58,648 nucleotides of DNA from assembly GCA_017521245.1 (NCBI GenBank), contig JAFXDI010000017.1, positions 1-58,648 of the forward strand, written 5' to 3'. A program made the translations under genes and the position numbers. The notes under the pieces were generated by a model, which was given only the letters and a program-made list of their open reading frames with translations, had not been told where the DNA came from and did no database searches. Of the stretch, positions 28,516 to 37,923 are shown one piece after another. How positions within the stretch are numbered: position 1 is the first letter of the stretch; each line of letters opens with the position of its first letter. Source of the DNA: Bacteroidales bacterium. GTDB taxonomy: Bacteria > Bacteroidota > Bacteroidia > Bacteroidales > G3-4614.

Positions 28516-28665
28516 TTAATTAAATACATATTCATATCTAATTGATTTATCGTTATTACAGCTATACACTCTTGCTAAATTCATTAAAAACAGTATAGTT
28601 GAATCTTTGGGAGAGATTATCTCTTTTCCTTCTATGAAAGTATCAGTTGTAGTAATTATATCCAT
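28516..28665 (-). CDS. Possible small protein of 49 residues
   Basis: An ATG-to-TAA frame in the gap between rpe and the phage relic. The product MDIITTTDTFIEGKEIISPK (start) to SIRYEYVFN (end) has a plausible balance of charged and hydrophobic residues. No strong ribosome site is seen, but Bacteroidales rarely use one. It lies in a spacer of more than 1.2 kb that otherwise holds only broken genes. Chance is a real alternative. Confidence 0.35.
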   Translation of the reverse strand: MDIITTTDTFIEGKEIISPKDSTILFLMNLARVYSCNNDKSIRYEYVFN

Positions 28666-28699
28666 AGGTAAATTTTTTTATTTTAAAACGCTCTAAATA

Positions 28700-29084
28700 T
28701 TTAATTATTGTATAGTAAAATTTCAATTACTCGTAGATGGTGAAGACTTACATGTGATAATTCTTGGTTAGGCGGAAGTAGTGCATTAAGAAATGATGCA
28801 GTTTTGTTTATAGAAACTACCAAGCAGTTAGGTAAGATGCTTAACAGTTGTCGGAGTAGTCTAAAAAACTTGTAGAGGCGCAACTGCTTTCAGACGATGA
28901 TAATTCAGACGGATTTGAAAAAGGTTGTGCCTTAATACGGGCTAATTTAGGGATTGACCCTACCATTGGCGATTATGAGGATTGGGTAGTAAATTATGCG
29001 CAAGCCTTGTGGTTGGAAAAATGGAGGTTGAAAAACCTAAATGAAATGTTGGCTAAAATGTTCAGTTCAGAAAAGGGTCAATGA
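28700..29084 (+). pseudogene. Broken phage-type gene, probably tail region
   Basis: Protein-like sequence runs through three overlapping forward frames. A first frame ends at 28769-28771 (FQLLVDGEDLHVIILG). A second frame, 28744-28875, contains SWLGGSSALRNDAVLFIET and ends LKNL. A third, 28860-29084, contains GYEDWVVNYAQALWLEK-like sequence (DYEDWVVNYAQALWLEKW) and ends SSEKGQ. The last is clearly coding in character. Its place just before a tape-measure fragment is where tail-assembly chaperone genes sit in phages. The switch from frame two to three falls on A AAA AAC at 28863-28869, a known -1 slippery heptamer; simple decay is equally possible. Confidence 0.5.
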
Positions 29085-29260
29085 TTGTGGTAAGAAGACC
29101 ACCACACCCACCATGGCATTGTTGAAGAGTTCCCTTTTGGCTGTTTGCCAGTGAATGCAGATAGAATAATTTGGAACATCATAACAAAAAGACCGATTAT
29201 GCCCAACGCAACCGCTGCACATACACCCCAAACTATTATTTGCAAAAAGAAATCTATCAT
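29078..29260 (-). CDS. Possible small membrane protein of 60 residues
   Basis: The frame encodes IDFFLQIIVWGVCAAVALGI and a continuing hydrophobic run to about residue 35, then GKQPKGNSSTMPWWVWW. It has one or two membrane helices with a polar tail. It overlaps the end of the broken gene by 7 bases on the other strand and lies before the tape-measure fragment. It may be a phage-derived small membrane protein or a chance frame; AT-rich sequence easily gives hydrophobic frames. Confidence 0.35.
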   Translation of the reverse strand: MIDFFLQIIVWGVCAAVALGIIGLFVMMFQIILSAFTGKQPKGNSSTMPWWVWWSSYHNH

Positions 29261-29308
29261 ATAGCAAACTATTATTTACTACAAAATTAACAAATAAATA
29301 TTCAGAAT

Positions 29309-29581
29309 ATGCAACTGTTCGATTATATTTTTAATGTAGGAGGTAATTATATGGTCACGATTAACGATATGACGGAGGCAACAGGCGATTTTTCCGCTAA
29401 GGTTGAGTCTGCCAATAATTGGGTTGGTAAACTGTATTCTACACCTGCAGTTGTTGATTTGGCGCGTAATGCTTTTGAACAGATTGACAGTGCAGTAAAA
29501 ACATTTAACACAAGTGGAATAACCCTTGACTGCCAGATGCACGATTTGAGTGCAGTAGCAGGGGTAGACCCGTTTAGTTGA
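29309..29581 (+). pseudogene. N-terminal fragment of a phage tail tape-measure protein
   Basis: A 90-residue product whose pattern matches the start of Bacteroidetes (Mu-like) tape-measure proteins: an N-terminal VGGNYMVTINDMTEATGDFSAKVE stretch in outline, then ITLDCQMHDLSAVAGV. Intact proteins of this type run to several hundred or more residues, beyond the VAGV point. Here the frame ends four residues later (DPFS, stop), so the rest of the gene has been deleted. It marks the remains of a prophage between rpe and the ECF sigma gene. Confidence 0.6.
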
Positions 29582-29613
29582 TTGAAAAATTTTATGATAT
29601 GTTTTTAAAGGAT

Positions 29614-29652
29614 AAAAAAGGGCTATCTAACATTTTTGTTACGATAGCCCTT
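29614..29652 (-). terminator. Terminator of the ECF sigma factor gene
   Basis: AAGGGCTATC (29618-29627) and GATAGCCCTT (29643-29652) form a 10-bp stem. On the minus strand it runs into TTTTATCC. It lies 25 bases after the sigma factor gene. Confidence 0.9.
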
Positions 29653-29676
29653 CAATTATAATATAAAAATTAATTT

Positions 29677-30267
29677 TTAAAAGAATAACTCAATCTTGTT
29701 CTCTTCCGCCATTTTTCTCATATTAAGTATAGCATAACGCATACGACCAAGAGCGGTATTTATACTAACGTTTGTAGCATCTGCAATCTCTTTAAAACTC
29801 ATATTTTGGTAGTAACGCATTACTAATACCTCTTTTTGTTGGTCGGGTAGAGCCGCAACAAGTTTACGTATATCAACTCGTACTTGTGATGAAATCATAG
29901 AATCCTCAACATTGCCTTCGCTCAACTCTTTTCTGTTGAATACATCAGGTGTCATATCGCTATTAGGAATATGATTTTCTGCTTTCTCTTGACGATAGTG
30001 GTCAATGATTAGATTATGAGCAATACGGGTAATCCATGAAGAGAATTTACCTGACTCAACATACCTTCCTTGTTTAATGGTTGTGATAACCTTAACAAAA
30101 GTCTCTTGAAAAATATCTTCTGTTAACTCTCTATCTTTAACAATGTAGAATACGTAAGAATAGATGCGATTTTTGTGTCTTAGTAGAAGTACGTCAAAAG
30201 CACCATTGTCTCCTTTCGAATATAATGCTACCAACTCCTCGTCGGTAAGCAAATTTAGATTTTTCAT
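29677..30267 (-). CDS. ECF-type RNA polymerase sigma factor
   Basis: A 196-residue sigma-70-family factor with only regions 2 and 4. Region 2 has FDVLLLRHKNRIYSYVFYIV, DIFQETFVKVIT and FSSWITRIAHNLIIDHYRQ (about 20-95). Region 4 has ALPDQQKEVLVMRYYQNMSFKEIADATN (about 140-167) with a helix-turn-helix. No anti-sigma gene is adjacent, which is often so for the general Bacteroidales ECF of this kind. It is followed by a clear terminator and is therefore monocistronic. Its client promoters cannot be told. Confidence 0.93.
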   Translation of the reverse strand: MKNLNLLTDEELVALYSKGDNGAFDVLLLRHKNRIYSYVFYIVKDRELTEDIFQETFVKVITTIKQGRYVESGKFSSWITRIAHNLIIDHYRQEKAENHIPNSDMTPDVFNRKELSEGNVEDSMISSQVRVDIRKLVAALPDQQKEVLVMRYYQNMSFKEIADATNVSINTALGRMRYAILNMRKMAEENKIELFF

Positions 30268-30476
30268 TAATTATCCTCTTTATAGTTTCAAGAGTAAAAT
30301 TCTATTCGATAGGCGTACTTTTTTAGGTTTAACTCCGCAAAGAAAAGATAATTATATGATATAAACAAATAAATCACCAAAAAAATAATTCATTAATAAT
30401 ATTTTTTAACATTACAAACACAATAAATCGGCATATTATAAAATCTAAATCAATATTTAAGATAATAAATTAAAAT

Positions 30477-30507
30477 ATTGGTTATTATAATAAAATTATT
30501 AAATTTG
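30477..30507 (+). promoter_or_regulatory. Promoter of the nucleotidyltransferase gene
   Basis: ATTG (30477-30480), 19 bases, then TAAATTTG (30500-30507) is close to TTTG-N19-TAnnTTTG. The ATG follows 57 bases later. Confidence 0.7.
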
Positions 30508-30564
30508 CAAAACATTTGAATATGTAAGTAGTTGAAATTTCAATATCAAAAAATATAAACATTT

Positions 30565-31464
30565 ATGAAACCAACATTATTTGTATTAGCAGCAGGTATG
30601 GGAAGCCGTTATGGCTCTCTCAAACAATTAGATGGTCTTGGACCAAGTGGAGAAACAATTATGGACTATTCTATTTTTGACGCAATACGCGGAGGATTTG
30701 GAAAAGTTGTTTTTGTAATTCGCCATTCATTTGCAGAGGAATTTATGGAGAAAGTAGTAAAAAAATATGCTCAAGTAATTCCAACGGAAGTAGTTTACCA
30801 AGAGTTAGATTATCTTCCAGAAGGATTTTCTGTACCAGAAGGACGCGAAAAACCTTGGGGAACAAACCATGCTGTAATGATGGGTAAAGATGTTATTAAA
30901 GAACCTTTTGCCGTAATTAATGCTGATGATTTCTACGGACGTGAAAGTTTTGCAGTAATTGCAGATTGGTTGTCAAAACAAGAGGGTGAGAATAAATACT
31001 GTATGGTAGGATATCGTGTAGGCAACACTTTGTCCGAGAGTGGTACTGTATCTCGTGGAATTTGTGAAACAAATGAGGCATCAGAACTTACTTCAGTTGT
31101 AGAGAGAACTAAAATCGGATATTACAATGGAGGTATTGCATTCAATGAAGGAGACGAGTGGACAATGCTTGATCCTAATGTTCCCGTATCAATGAATATG
31201 TGGGGATTTACTCCTGATTACTTTAAATATTCAGATGAGATTTTTGTTGATTTCTTAAAAGAGAATATGTCAAACTTAAAATCTGAATTCTTTATTCCAT
31301 TAATTGTAAACGATCTAATTCAAACTAAACGTGCGTCAGTTAAAGTTCTTGATACACCTTCTAAATGGTTTGGTGTAACATACGCACAAGATCGTCCTGA
31401 TGTAGTTGCTAAGATTCAAGCATTAGTTGATGCAGGAGAGTATCCATCACCTCTTTTCAAATAA
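30565..31464 (+). CDS. Sugar-phosphate nucleotidyltransferase family protein
   Basis: A 299-residue Rossmann-like nucleotidyltransferase. The nucleotide-binding LAAGMGSRYGSLKQLDGLGPSG at 8-29 in outline is the family's glycine-rich motif with the catalytic Arg and Lys. ADDFYGRESF near 118-127 is the metal-binding Asp region. It probably activates a sugar 1-phosphate with UTP or another NTP; the sugar cannot be told from the sequence. No neighbouring glycosyl or kinase gene helps. It has its own promoter and ends at a hairpin shared with the convergent leu operon. Confidence 0.88.
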   Translation: MKPTLFVLAAGMGSRYGSLKQLDGLGPSGETIMDYSIFDAIRGGFGKVVFVIRHSFAEEFMEKVVKKYAQVIPTEVVYQELDYLPEGFSVPEGREKPWGTNHAVMMGKDVIKEPFAVINADDFYGRESFAVIADWLSKQEGENKYCMVGYRVGNTLSESGTVSRGICETNEASELTSVVERTKIGYYNGGIAFNEGDEWTMLDPNVPVSMNMWGFTPDYFKYSDEIFVDFLKENMSNLKSEFFIPLIVNDLIQTKRASVKVLDTPSKWFGVTYAQDRPDVVAKIQALVDAGEYPSPLFK

Positions 31465-31485
31465 TCTAATAACTATATAAAGAGT

Positions 31486-31525
31486 AGGGGAGCCAATCAA
31501 AATTGACTCCCCTAAATTTTATAAA
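31486..31525. terminator. Convergent terminator hairpin between nucleotidyltransferase and leuB
   Basis: TAGGGGAG (31486-31493) pairs with CTCCCCTA (31506-31513), followed on the plus strand by AATTTT. The minus side has no long T-run. Confidence 0.65.
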
Positions 31526-31550
31526 TAACTTTAAAAATAGAACTTAATGA

Positions 31551-32621
31551 TTATTTGTTTTTGATATAATCAACTATCCATTTACCAACTTCTGATGTTT
31601 TATAGGCTTTTTCTCCTTGAGCAATATCAACAGTAACAACTCCTGCATCAATTGACGCAGATACTGCTTCTCTAATTAGTTTACCTTCCTCCATCAAACC
31701 AAAAGCATACTCAAACATTAATGCTGCTGACAATATAGTTGCCAATGGGTTTGCAATATCTTTACCTGCTGCTTGAGGGTATGAACCATGTATAGGTTCA
31801 AACACTGATGTATATAATCCAACCGAAGCAGAAGGAAGCATACCAAGCGAACCAGTGATAACAGAAGCCTCATCGGTTAATATGTCACCAAACATATTTT
31901 CTGTCACCATAACATCAAATCGAGAAGGCCATTGAACAAGTTGCATTGCAGCATTATCAACAAACATATACTCTGTTTCAACTTCGGGATATTCTTTTGA
32001 AATTTCTTGAGCAACCTCTCTCCATAGTCTTGAAGTACAAAGCACATTTGCTTTATCAACAACTGTAACTTTTTTTCTGCGTTGCATAGCGTATGTATAT
32101 GCCAAACGAACAATTCTCTCAATCTCTTCACGAGAATATACACATGTATCGTATGCAATATTACCATCTTCACTTCTTCCTTGAGGACGTCCAAAATATA
32201 TACCTCCGGTAAGTTCTCTAATACACATCAAGTCAGTTCCTGCTACAACATCTTGGCGAAGAGGAGACTTGTGTATTAATTGAGGCATTGTTGAAACTGG
32301 GCGAATATTTGCATACAATCCTAATTGTTTTCTCATACCCAAAAGACCTTGCTCTGGGCGTACTTTTGCCGAAGGATTGTTGTCATATTTAGGATCACCA
32401 ATTGCACCAAACAAAACGGCATCTGATTCCATACATATCTTGTGAGTCTCTTCTGGGTATGGATTGCCAGTTGCATCAATTGCACAAGCACCTACAAGTG
32501 CATGTTTATATGATAATTTATGACCAAATTTTTCACATATCGCTTTTGTTGCCTCTAATGCGGTCTCTACAATTTCTGGACCAATTCCATCGCCGGGCAA
32601 TACGGCTATATTCATTTCCAT
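31551..32621 (-). CDS. leuB: 3-isopropylmalate dehydrogenase LeuB
   Basis: NAD-dependent oxidative decarboxylase in leucine synthesis; such enzymes may also act on citramalate-derived methylmalate for isoleucine. The 356-residue protein has [12 protein letters not shown] at the start, the substrate-Arg stretch [26 protein letters not shown] and the metal/NAD region [27 protein letters not shown], then FEPIHGSYP. Length is normal. Last gene of the leu operon, 24 bases after the cimA-like gene. Confidence 0.97.
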   Translation of the reverse strand: MEMNIAVLPGDGIGPEIVETALEATKAICEKFGHKLSYKHALVGACAIDATGNPYPEETHKICMESDAVLFGAIGDPKYDNNPSAKVRPEQGLLGMRKQLGLYANIRPVSTMPQLIHKSPLRQDVVAGTDLMCIRELTGGIYFGRPQGRSEDGNIAYDTCVYSREEIERIVRLAYTYAMQRRKKVTVVDKANVLCTSRLWREVAQEISKEYPEVETEYMFVDNAAMQLVQWPSRFDVMVTENMFGDILTDEASVITGSLGMLPSASVGLYTSVFEPIHGSYPQAAGKDIANPLATILSAALMFEYAFGLMEEGKLIREAVSASIDAGVVTVDIAQGEKAYKTSEVGKWIVDYIKNK

Positions 32622-32645
32622 ATATTTTTTATTATATAGTTAATA

Positions 32646-34172
32646 TTAATTCATCTCTTCAATATGATTTAGCATCTTCATGGTTGCCTGAATTGCTGCA
32701 GCCATCTGATCTAAATCAAGACCATGTGTCTTAAAAACTTTTCCTTTGTAGTCCCAAGTGATGGTAGTTTGAACCAATGCGTCAGTTTTACCTCCTGGAG
32801 GAATATTTACAGCATAATCCAACAGTTGAGGAAATGCTCTATGTAATTTAGTTTTATATATCCATTGTATCCCTTTTACAAAAGCATCATATTGACCATC
32901 ACCTGTTGCTCCAGCCTCATAAATTTCTCCGTTAATCTCTAACTTTAAAACAGCACCAGGACGTAATCCATTGGCAACAGCAAGAGTATAATTTAGAAGT
33001 ACAATTTTATCTTTTTGAGTACTACTTTTTAGAGTATCAGAAATGATATAAGGTAAATCTTCTTGCGAAATTATCTCTTTTTTATCGCCTAACTCAATAA
33101 TACGTTCAGTAACCTTTCGCATCGACTCTTCATCTAACTCAATACCCATTGCTTCAAGATTCTTGCGAATATTAGCTTTGCCAGATGTTTTGCCTAAAGC
33201 ATATTCTCTCATTCTTCCAAAACGTTCTGGTAAAAGGTCGTTGTAGTATAAATTGTTTTTGTTGTCACCGTCAGCATGAACACCAGCACATTGAGTAAAA
33301 ACATTATCGCCAATTACAGGTTTGTTTGCCGGAATTCTAATACCTGAATAGGTTTCAACTACACGACTAACATGATTTATCTTTGCTTCATTAATTGAGG
33401 TTTTTATCCCTAATTGGTCATGAGTAACAGCCAGTACACTTGATAAAGCGGCATTACCTGCTCTCTCTCCCAAACCATTAACTGTACAATGAATACCTTT
33501 TACCCCTGCTCTTATTGCCGCATAACAATTAGCCACTGCCAAATCATAGTCATTATGAGCATGGAAATCAAAATGTAAATTTGGGTATCTATCAATAATA
33601 TCTTTGCAATACTTATATGTTGAATCAGGATTAAGCACCCCTAATGTATCAGGGAGCATAAACCTTTTAATATTGCAAGAACATAGAGCGTCGATAAGAT
33701 TATAAACATACTCAGGAGAATCTTTCATGCCATTCGACCAATCCTCTAAATAAAGATTAACGCCTATACCTTCATTTGTTGCAATTTCAATTTCGCGTTT
33801 TATATCATTTATATGGTCCTCTGGACACTTTTTTAATTGATATTTACAATGACGCAACGAACCTTTACTTAGAAGATTTACAATCTTACCTCCTGCCTCT
33901 TTAATCCATCTTATAGAGACACCATTGTCAATAAAACCTAAAACTTCAATTGCTTGAATTTTTTTGTTTTTTTCTGCCCATGCACATACTTGCTTAACGG
34001 CTTCCATCTCTCCGACAGATACTCTTGCCGATGCAATTTCAACTCTATTGACTTTTATCTCTTTTAGAAGTAAACGAGCAATACTCAACTTTTCAAATGC
34101 ACCAAACGATACGCCCGAAGTTTGTTCTCCGTCGCGTAAGGTTGTATCCATTATTTCGAGTTTGTATTTCAT
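32646..34172 (-). CDS. cimA: Citramalate/isopropylmalate synthase-family protein (second LeuA-type)
   Basis: A 508-residue acyl-CoA:oxoacid synthase. The catalytic barrel begins [19 protein letters not shown], has HFDFHAHNDYDLAVANC with the two metal-ligand His, and CTVNGLGERAGNAAL. A linker domain and a C-terminal LeuA-dimer regulatory domain (about 370-508) follow. A proper leuA is already present in the same operon, so this copy may be a citramalate synthase feeding isoleucine from pyruvate, or a feedback-different isozyme. Substrate choice cannot be read by eye; the name is therefore tentative. It sits 5 bases after leuD. Confidence 0.8.
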   Translation of the reverse strand: MKYKLEIMDTTLRDGEQTSGVSFGAFEKLSIARLLLKEIKVNRVEIASARVSVGEMEAVKQVCAWAEKNKKIQAIEVLGFIDNGVSIRWIKEAGGKIVNLLSKGSLRHCKYQLKKCPEDHINDIKREIEIATNEGIGVNLYLEDWSNGMKDSPEYVYNLIDALCSCNIKRFMLPDTLGVLNPDSTYKYCKDIIDRYPNLHFDFHAHNDYDLAVANCYAAIRAGVKGIHCTVNGLGERAGNAALSSVLAVTHDQLGIKTSINEAKINHVSRVVETYSGIRIPANKPVIGDNVFTQCAGVHADGDNKNNLYYNDLLPERFGRMREYALGKTSGKANIRKNLEAMGIELDEESMRKVTERIIELGDKKEIISQEDLPYIISDTLKSSTQKDKIVLLNYTLAVANGLRPGAVLKLEINGEIYEAGATGDGQYDAFVKGIQWIYKTKLHRAFPQLLDYAVNIPPGGKTDALVQTTITWDYKGKVFKTHGLDLDQMAAAIQATMKMLNHIEEMN

Positions 34173-34177
34173 ATAAT

Positions 34178-34765
34178 TTATCTCTTATTTTCCCAAGCCT
34201 CTATATCCTCTTTTTTACTCAATAGATAATCAATATCATCAAACCCATTAAGTAGGCAATCTTTCTTATAAGGATTGATTTCAAATTTCTCTGAGCATCC
34301 TGTTGCGTTATTTGTGATAGTTTGATTTGGTAAATCAATAGTAACCGTATTAGAATGATTTTCTTCAATTGAAGAAAAAATCTCTTGTAGGAATTTCTCT
34401 GATACTACAACAGGCAAAACACAGTTATTTAAAGCATTATTTTTAAAAATGTCAGCAAAGAAACTTGATACAACGGCTCTAAATCCATAACCAGCTACAG
34501 CCCAAGCTGCGTGTTCTCTACTTGATCCGCTACCAAAGTTTTTACCAGCTATCAAGATAGATCCAGAGTAAGTCGGATTATTCAAGACAAAACTATCTAT
34601 CTTATTCCCCTCTTTGTCGTATCTCCAGTCACGAAAAAGATTATCACCAAAGCCTTCACGAGTTGTTGCTTTTAAGAAACGTGCAGGTATTATTTGATCT
34701 GTATCCACATTCTCAATAGGGAGAGGGATACATGTTGATGTTAATTTTTCAAATTTTTCTCTCAT
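34178..34765 (-). CDS. leuD: 3-isopropylmalate dehydratase small subunit LeuD
   Basis: Swivelling-domain subunit of isopropylmalate isomerase, acting with LeuC. The 195-residue protein has the opening [21 protein letters not shown], the [19 protein letters not shown] loop and [17 protein letters not shown], all standard for LeuD. Length is right for the bacterial heterodimer type. 18 bases after leuC, 5 bases before the cimA-like gene. Confidence 0.97.
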   Translation of the reverse strand: MREKFEKLTSTCIPLPIENVDTDQIIPARFLKATTREGFGDNLFRDWRYDKEGNKIDSFVLNNPTYSGSILIAGKNFGSGSSREHAAWAVAGYGFRAVVSSFFADIFKNNALNNCVLPVVVSEKFLQEIFSSIEENHSNTVTIDLPNQTITNNATGCSEKFEINPYKKDCLLNGFDDIDYLLSKKEDIEAWENKR

Positions 34766-34783
34766 AATAGTAACGAGGTTAAA

Positions 34784-36184
34784 TTAAACAAAATCACGAG
34801 GATCGGTTATTTTTCCGGTTATTGCTGCCACTGCTGCTACAATTGGGCTAACAAGCATGGTTCTTGCTCCGGGTCCTTGTCTTCCTTCAAAATTTCTATT
34901 AGATGTTGAAACTGAATATTTCCCGGCTGGAATTTTATCATCATTCATTGCCAAACATGCAGAACATCCCGGTTGACGAAGTTCAAATCCAGCCTCTTCA
35001 AGTATCTTATCAATACCTTCTTCTCGAATTGCTTTCTCAACATTCCATGAACCAGGCACTAACCATGCAGTTACATTCTCAGCCTTTTTATGACCTTTTA
35101 CTATATTTGCAAATGTTCTAAAATCTTCAATACGACCATTTGTGCAACTTCCTAAGAATACATAGTCAATCTCTTTTCCAAGCAACTTTTCGCCGGGTTT
35201 AAAATTCATATAAGAAAGAGATTTCTCAAATGATATTTGTCCTGCATCATCAATTTGGTCAATAGTAGGAATATTTGCATCAATAGCCATACCCATTCCA
35301 GGGTTGGTTCCGTATGTAATCATTGGAGCAATATCTGCTGCATCAAAGCATACCTCTTTGTCAAATACAGCACCTTCATCAGTTGGAAGTTTTTTCCACT
35401 CTTCAACTGCCTTATCCCATGCTTCACCTTTAGGAGCAAACTCTCTGCCTTTAAGATACTCAAATGTAACTTCATCTGGTGCAATCATACCACCACGAGC
35501 GCCCATTTCGATACTCATATTACAGAGTGTCATACGTCCCTCCATTGAAAGAGAGCGAATAGCACTTCCTGCAAACTCTACAAAATATCCGGTTGCTCCG
35601 CCAGTTGTCATTTTAGATATAATATATAATGCAACATCTTTGGCGGTAACACATTTGCCAAGTTTTCCTTCAACGCTGATACGCATTTTCATTGGCTTTG
35701 GTTGTAATACACATTGAGAGGCAAGAACCATTTCTACTTCACTTGTACCAATACCAAATGCAACTGCACCCATAGCACCATGAGTTGATGTATGGCTATC
35801 TCCACAAACTATTGTCATACCAGGTTGTGTGTATCCGTTTTCTGGCCCAATAACGTGAATAATTCCGTTCTTAGGATTTAATAATCCATAAACAGTCAAA
35901 CCAAAATCCTTCGCATTCTTCATCAAAGTATCAACCTGATTACGAGATATTGGATCTGAAATAGGTTTGTCTTGATTCATTGTTGGGATATTATGGTCTG
36001 GAGAACACGTAGTTCTATCGGGACGAAACACAGAAAGATTTCTCTCTCTTAATCCTGCAAATGCTTGAGGACTTGTTACCTCATGTAAATAGTGTCTGTC
36101 TATATATAATTGATTGGGACCTCCTTCAATCTTCGACACCACATGTGCGTCCCAAATCTTATCAAATAAAGTTTTCTTCTCCAT
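34784..36184 (-). CDS. leuC: 3-isopropylmalate dehydratase large subunit LeuC
   Basis: Iron-sulfur subunit of isopropylmalate isomerase. The 466-residue protein carries [25 protein letters not shown] near 130-155, the first cluster Cys in [15 protein letters not shown] (about 347), and the CxxC pair in [12 protein letters not shown] (about 407-410). Near the end are [14 protein letters not shown] and [13 protein letters not shown]. It begins 6 bases after leuA. All ligands present, so a working [4Fe-4S] aconitase-fold enzyme is expected. Confidence 0.97.
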   Translation of the reverse strand: MEKKTLFDKIWDAHVVSKIEGGPNQLYIDRHYLHEVTSPQAFAGLRERNLSVFRPDRTTCSPDHNIPTMNQDKPISDPISRNQVDTLMKNAKDFGLTVYGLLNPKNGIIHVIGPENGYTQPGMTIVCGDSHTSTHGAMGAVAFGIGTSEVEMVLASQCVLQPKPMKMRISVEGKLGKCVTAKDVALYIISKMTTGGATGYFVEFAGSAIRSLSMEGRMTLCNMSIEMGARGGMIAPDEVTFEYLKGREFAPKGEAWDKAVEEWKKLPTDEGAVFDKEVCFDAADIAPMITYGTNPGMGMAIDANIPTIDQIDDAGQISFEKSLSYMNFKPGEKLLGKEIDYVFLGSCTNGRIEDFRTFANIVKGHKKAENVTAWLVPGSWNVEKAIREEGIDKILEEAGFELRQPGCSACLAMNDDKIPAGKYSVSTSNRNFEGRQGPGARTMLVSPIVAAVAAITGKITDPRDFV

Positions 36185-36190
36185 AATTTA

Positions 36191-37684
36191 TTATCTAATA
36201 AATTTGTTAATTGCATCAATAAATGCTTCAGCCGAAGCAGCTACAATATCGGTGTTAGCACCAAAACCATAATAACTTTCATTGTTATATGATACTGTCA
36301 TGTGAACTTTACCTGTATCATCGCTTCCCTTTGTAATTGCTTGAATTAAGAACTCTTCAACAGTCATATTTCTGTGAATAATATTCTTGATAGCATTAAT
36401 TGCGGCATCAACAGGACCATTACCAGATGCAGCCGCTTCAAATTTCTCACCTGCTATTGACAAACCAATACTTGCAACCGAACGGACATCTATACCCGAA
36501 GTCACTTGAAGGTAATCAATTGAGATACGAGCCTTTTCTCCGCGACTCTTACCAACTAACATTAGAATATCATCATCATTAATATCTTTCTTACGGTCTG
36601 CCAATGCAAGGAATTCTGCGTATGCTTTATCCAAATCCTCTTGATTAAGTTCAACACCAAGAACATTTAAGCGATGTTTAAGAGCTGCTCTACCACTACG
36701 AGCAGTTAATACTATTGAATTTTCATCAATACCAACATCTTTAGGGTCTATAATCTCATAGTTTTCTCTATTCTTTAAAACACCATCTTGATGAATACCA
36801 GAAGAGTGGGCAAAAGCATTTCTTCCAACAATTGCCTTGTTAGGTTGAACAGGCATATTCATCATACTTGAAACCATACGGCTTGTAGAATATATCTTTT
36901 GAGTATTAATATTTGTTTCAATACCTTTATTATGACTTTTAAAGGTCATAACTACCTCTTCAAGAGAAGTATTTCCTGCACGCTCACCAATACCATTTAT
37001 TGTAACTTCTGCTTGTCTTGCACCATTCAAAATACCTGAAACTGTATTTGCGGTAGCCATACCAAGGTCATTATGGCAGTGAGTAGCAATAACAACATTA
37101 TCTATTCCTTTAACATTCTCTTTTAGATAAAGAATTTTTTTACCAAAATCTTCTGGTAAGCAATAACCTGTTGTGTCAGGAATATTAATTACAGTTGCTC
37201 CAGCTTTTACAACAGCCTCAACAACTCTTGCAAGATACTCATTATCAGTGCGTCCGGCATCTTCTGCATAGAATTGAACATCTTCAACATATTTCTTTGC
37301 ATATTTAACACAGGCAATAGCTCGTTCTATAATCTCTTCACGAGTAGAGTTGAATTTGTATTTAATATGATAATCAGATGTACCAATACCTGTATGAATA
37401 CGTTTACGCTTAGCATATTTCAAAGCCTCAGCAGCAGCATCAATATCTTTCTCGACTGCACGAGTTAACGCACATATTGTTGGCCATGTAACAGCCTTTG
37501 ATATTTCAACTACAGACTTAAAGTCTCCAGGACTTGAAACAGGAAATCCTGCCTCAATAACATCAACACCTAATGTCTCTAATGCTTTTGCTACTTGAAT
37601 CTTTTCAACTGTATTTAATTGGCATCCGGGTACTTGTTCGCCATCTCTTAAGGTTGTATCAAAAATAAATAGTCTGTCTGACAT
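36191..37684 (-). CDS. leuA: 2-isopropylmalate synthase LeuA
   Basis: Condenses acetyl-CoA with 2-oxoisovalerate, the first leucine-specific step. The 497-residue protein begins [18 protein letters not shown], has [16 protein letters not shown] with metal-ligand His residues, [18 protein letters not shown], and [12 protein letters not shown]. The C-terminal LeuA-dimer domain (about 370-497) carries leucine feedback control in this family. First structural gene of leuA-leuC-leuD-cimA-leuB, behind the attenuator leader described separately. Confidence 0.96.
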   Translation of the reverse strand: MSDRLFIFDTTLRDGEQVPGCQLNTVEKIQVAKALETLGVDVIEAGFPVSSPGDFKSVVEISKAVTWPTICALTRAVEKDIDAAAEALKYAKRKRIHTGIGTSDYHIKYKFNSTREEIIERAIACVKYAKKYVEDVQFYAEDAGRTDNEYLARVVEAVVKAGATVINIPDTTGYCLPEDFGKKILYLKENVKGIDNVVIATHCHNDLGMATANTVSGILNGARQAEVTINGIGERAGNTSLEEVVMTFKSHNKGIETNINTQKIYSTSRMVSSMMNMPVQPNKAIVGRNAFAHSSGIHQDGVLKNRENYEIIDPKDVGIDENSIVLTARSGRAALKHRLNVLGVELNQEDLDKAYAEFLALADRKKDINDDDILMLVGKSRGEKARISIDYLQVTSGIDVRSVASIGLSIAGEKFEAAASGNGPVDAAINAIKNIIHRNMTVEEFLIQAITKGSDDTGKVHMTVSYNNESYYGFGANTDIVAASAEAFIDAINKFIR

Positions 37685-37718
37685 AGTTTCTTAATATTTT
37701 ATAATTAATTATTTAATC

Positions 37719-37787
37719 TTAATCTTTAATTAAAAAAACCTTCCGCACGTGGAGTGAGAAAGGTTTTTGCGTGGTAATAATACACAT
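37719..37787 (-). CDS. Leader peptide of the leu operon (22 residues)
   Basis: A 22-codon frame beginning ATG at 37787 and ending TAA at 37719. It contains consecutive Ile-Ile-Thr-Thr codons at positions 3-6, then QKPFSLHVRKVFLIKD with Phe, Leu, Val and Ile. It runs through the terminator hairpin and ends before leuA. This is the arrangement of an amino-acid attenuator. Ile and Thr codons fit the presence of a possible citramalate synthase in the operon. Short frames can arise by chance; position is the main support. Confidence 0.55.
   Translation of the reverse strand: MCIITTQKPFSLHVRKVFLIKD
37732..37768 (-). terminator. Attenuator terminator before leuA
   Basis: On the minus strand AAAACCTT (37767-37760) pairs with AAGGTTTT (37742-37735) around a loop holding TCTCACTCC and CACGTG, then a T-run and AATT. 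It lies about 50 bases before leuA and within the leader frame. Confidence 0.8.
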
Positions 37788-37802
37788 ATAATATCTCACT
37801 CC
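37751..37802 (-). promoter_or_regulatory. Candidate antiterminator pairing of the leu leader
   Basis: On the minus strand GGAGTGAGA (37802-37794), just before the leader ATG, is the exact complement of TCTCACTCC (37759-37751) in the terminator's left half. Pairing of the two (9 bp) would exclude the terminator. The upstream member is also where a ribosome would sit on the leader. Confidence 0.6.
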
Positions 37803-37880
37803 CTATCGTTTTCCAATCAATAGAGGCAGGTTAATTAGAGATATAATATATAAATTATTCATATTCAGTACATTTTTAGA

Positions 37881-37920
37881 GTGTTAATACTATTGTTAAA
37901 TATCATTTCCTATTAACACT
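37881..37920 (-). repeat. 5' stem-loop of the leu leader transcript
   Basis: AGTGTTAATA and TATTAACACT are perfect 10-base inverted repeats. They begin at the predicted transcript start, so the leu leader RNA probably starts with a stable hairpin. Confidence 0.65.
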
Positions 37921-37923
37921 ATG

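Noticed and set aside
28701..28883. Minus-strand frame of 60 codons opposite the broken phage-type gene
   Set aside because: The forward frames have stronger protein character; this looks like an antisense shadow.
29279..29542. Minus-strand frame of 87 codons across the tape-measure fragment
   Set aside because: It is antisense to a recognisable tape-measure start and shows no features of its own.
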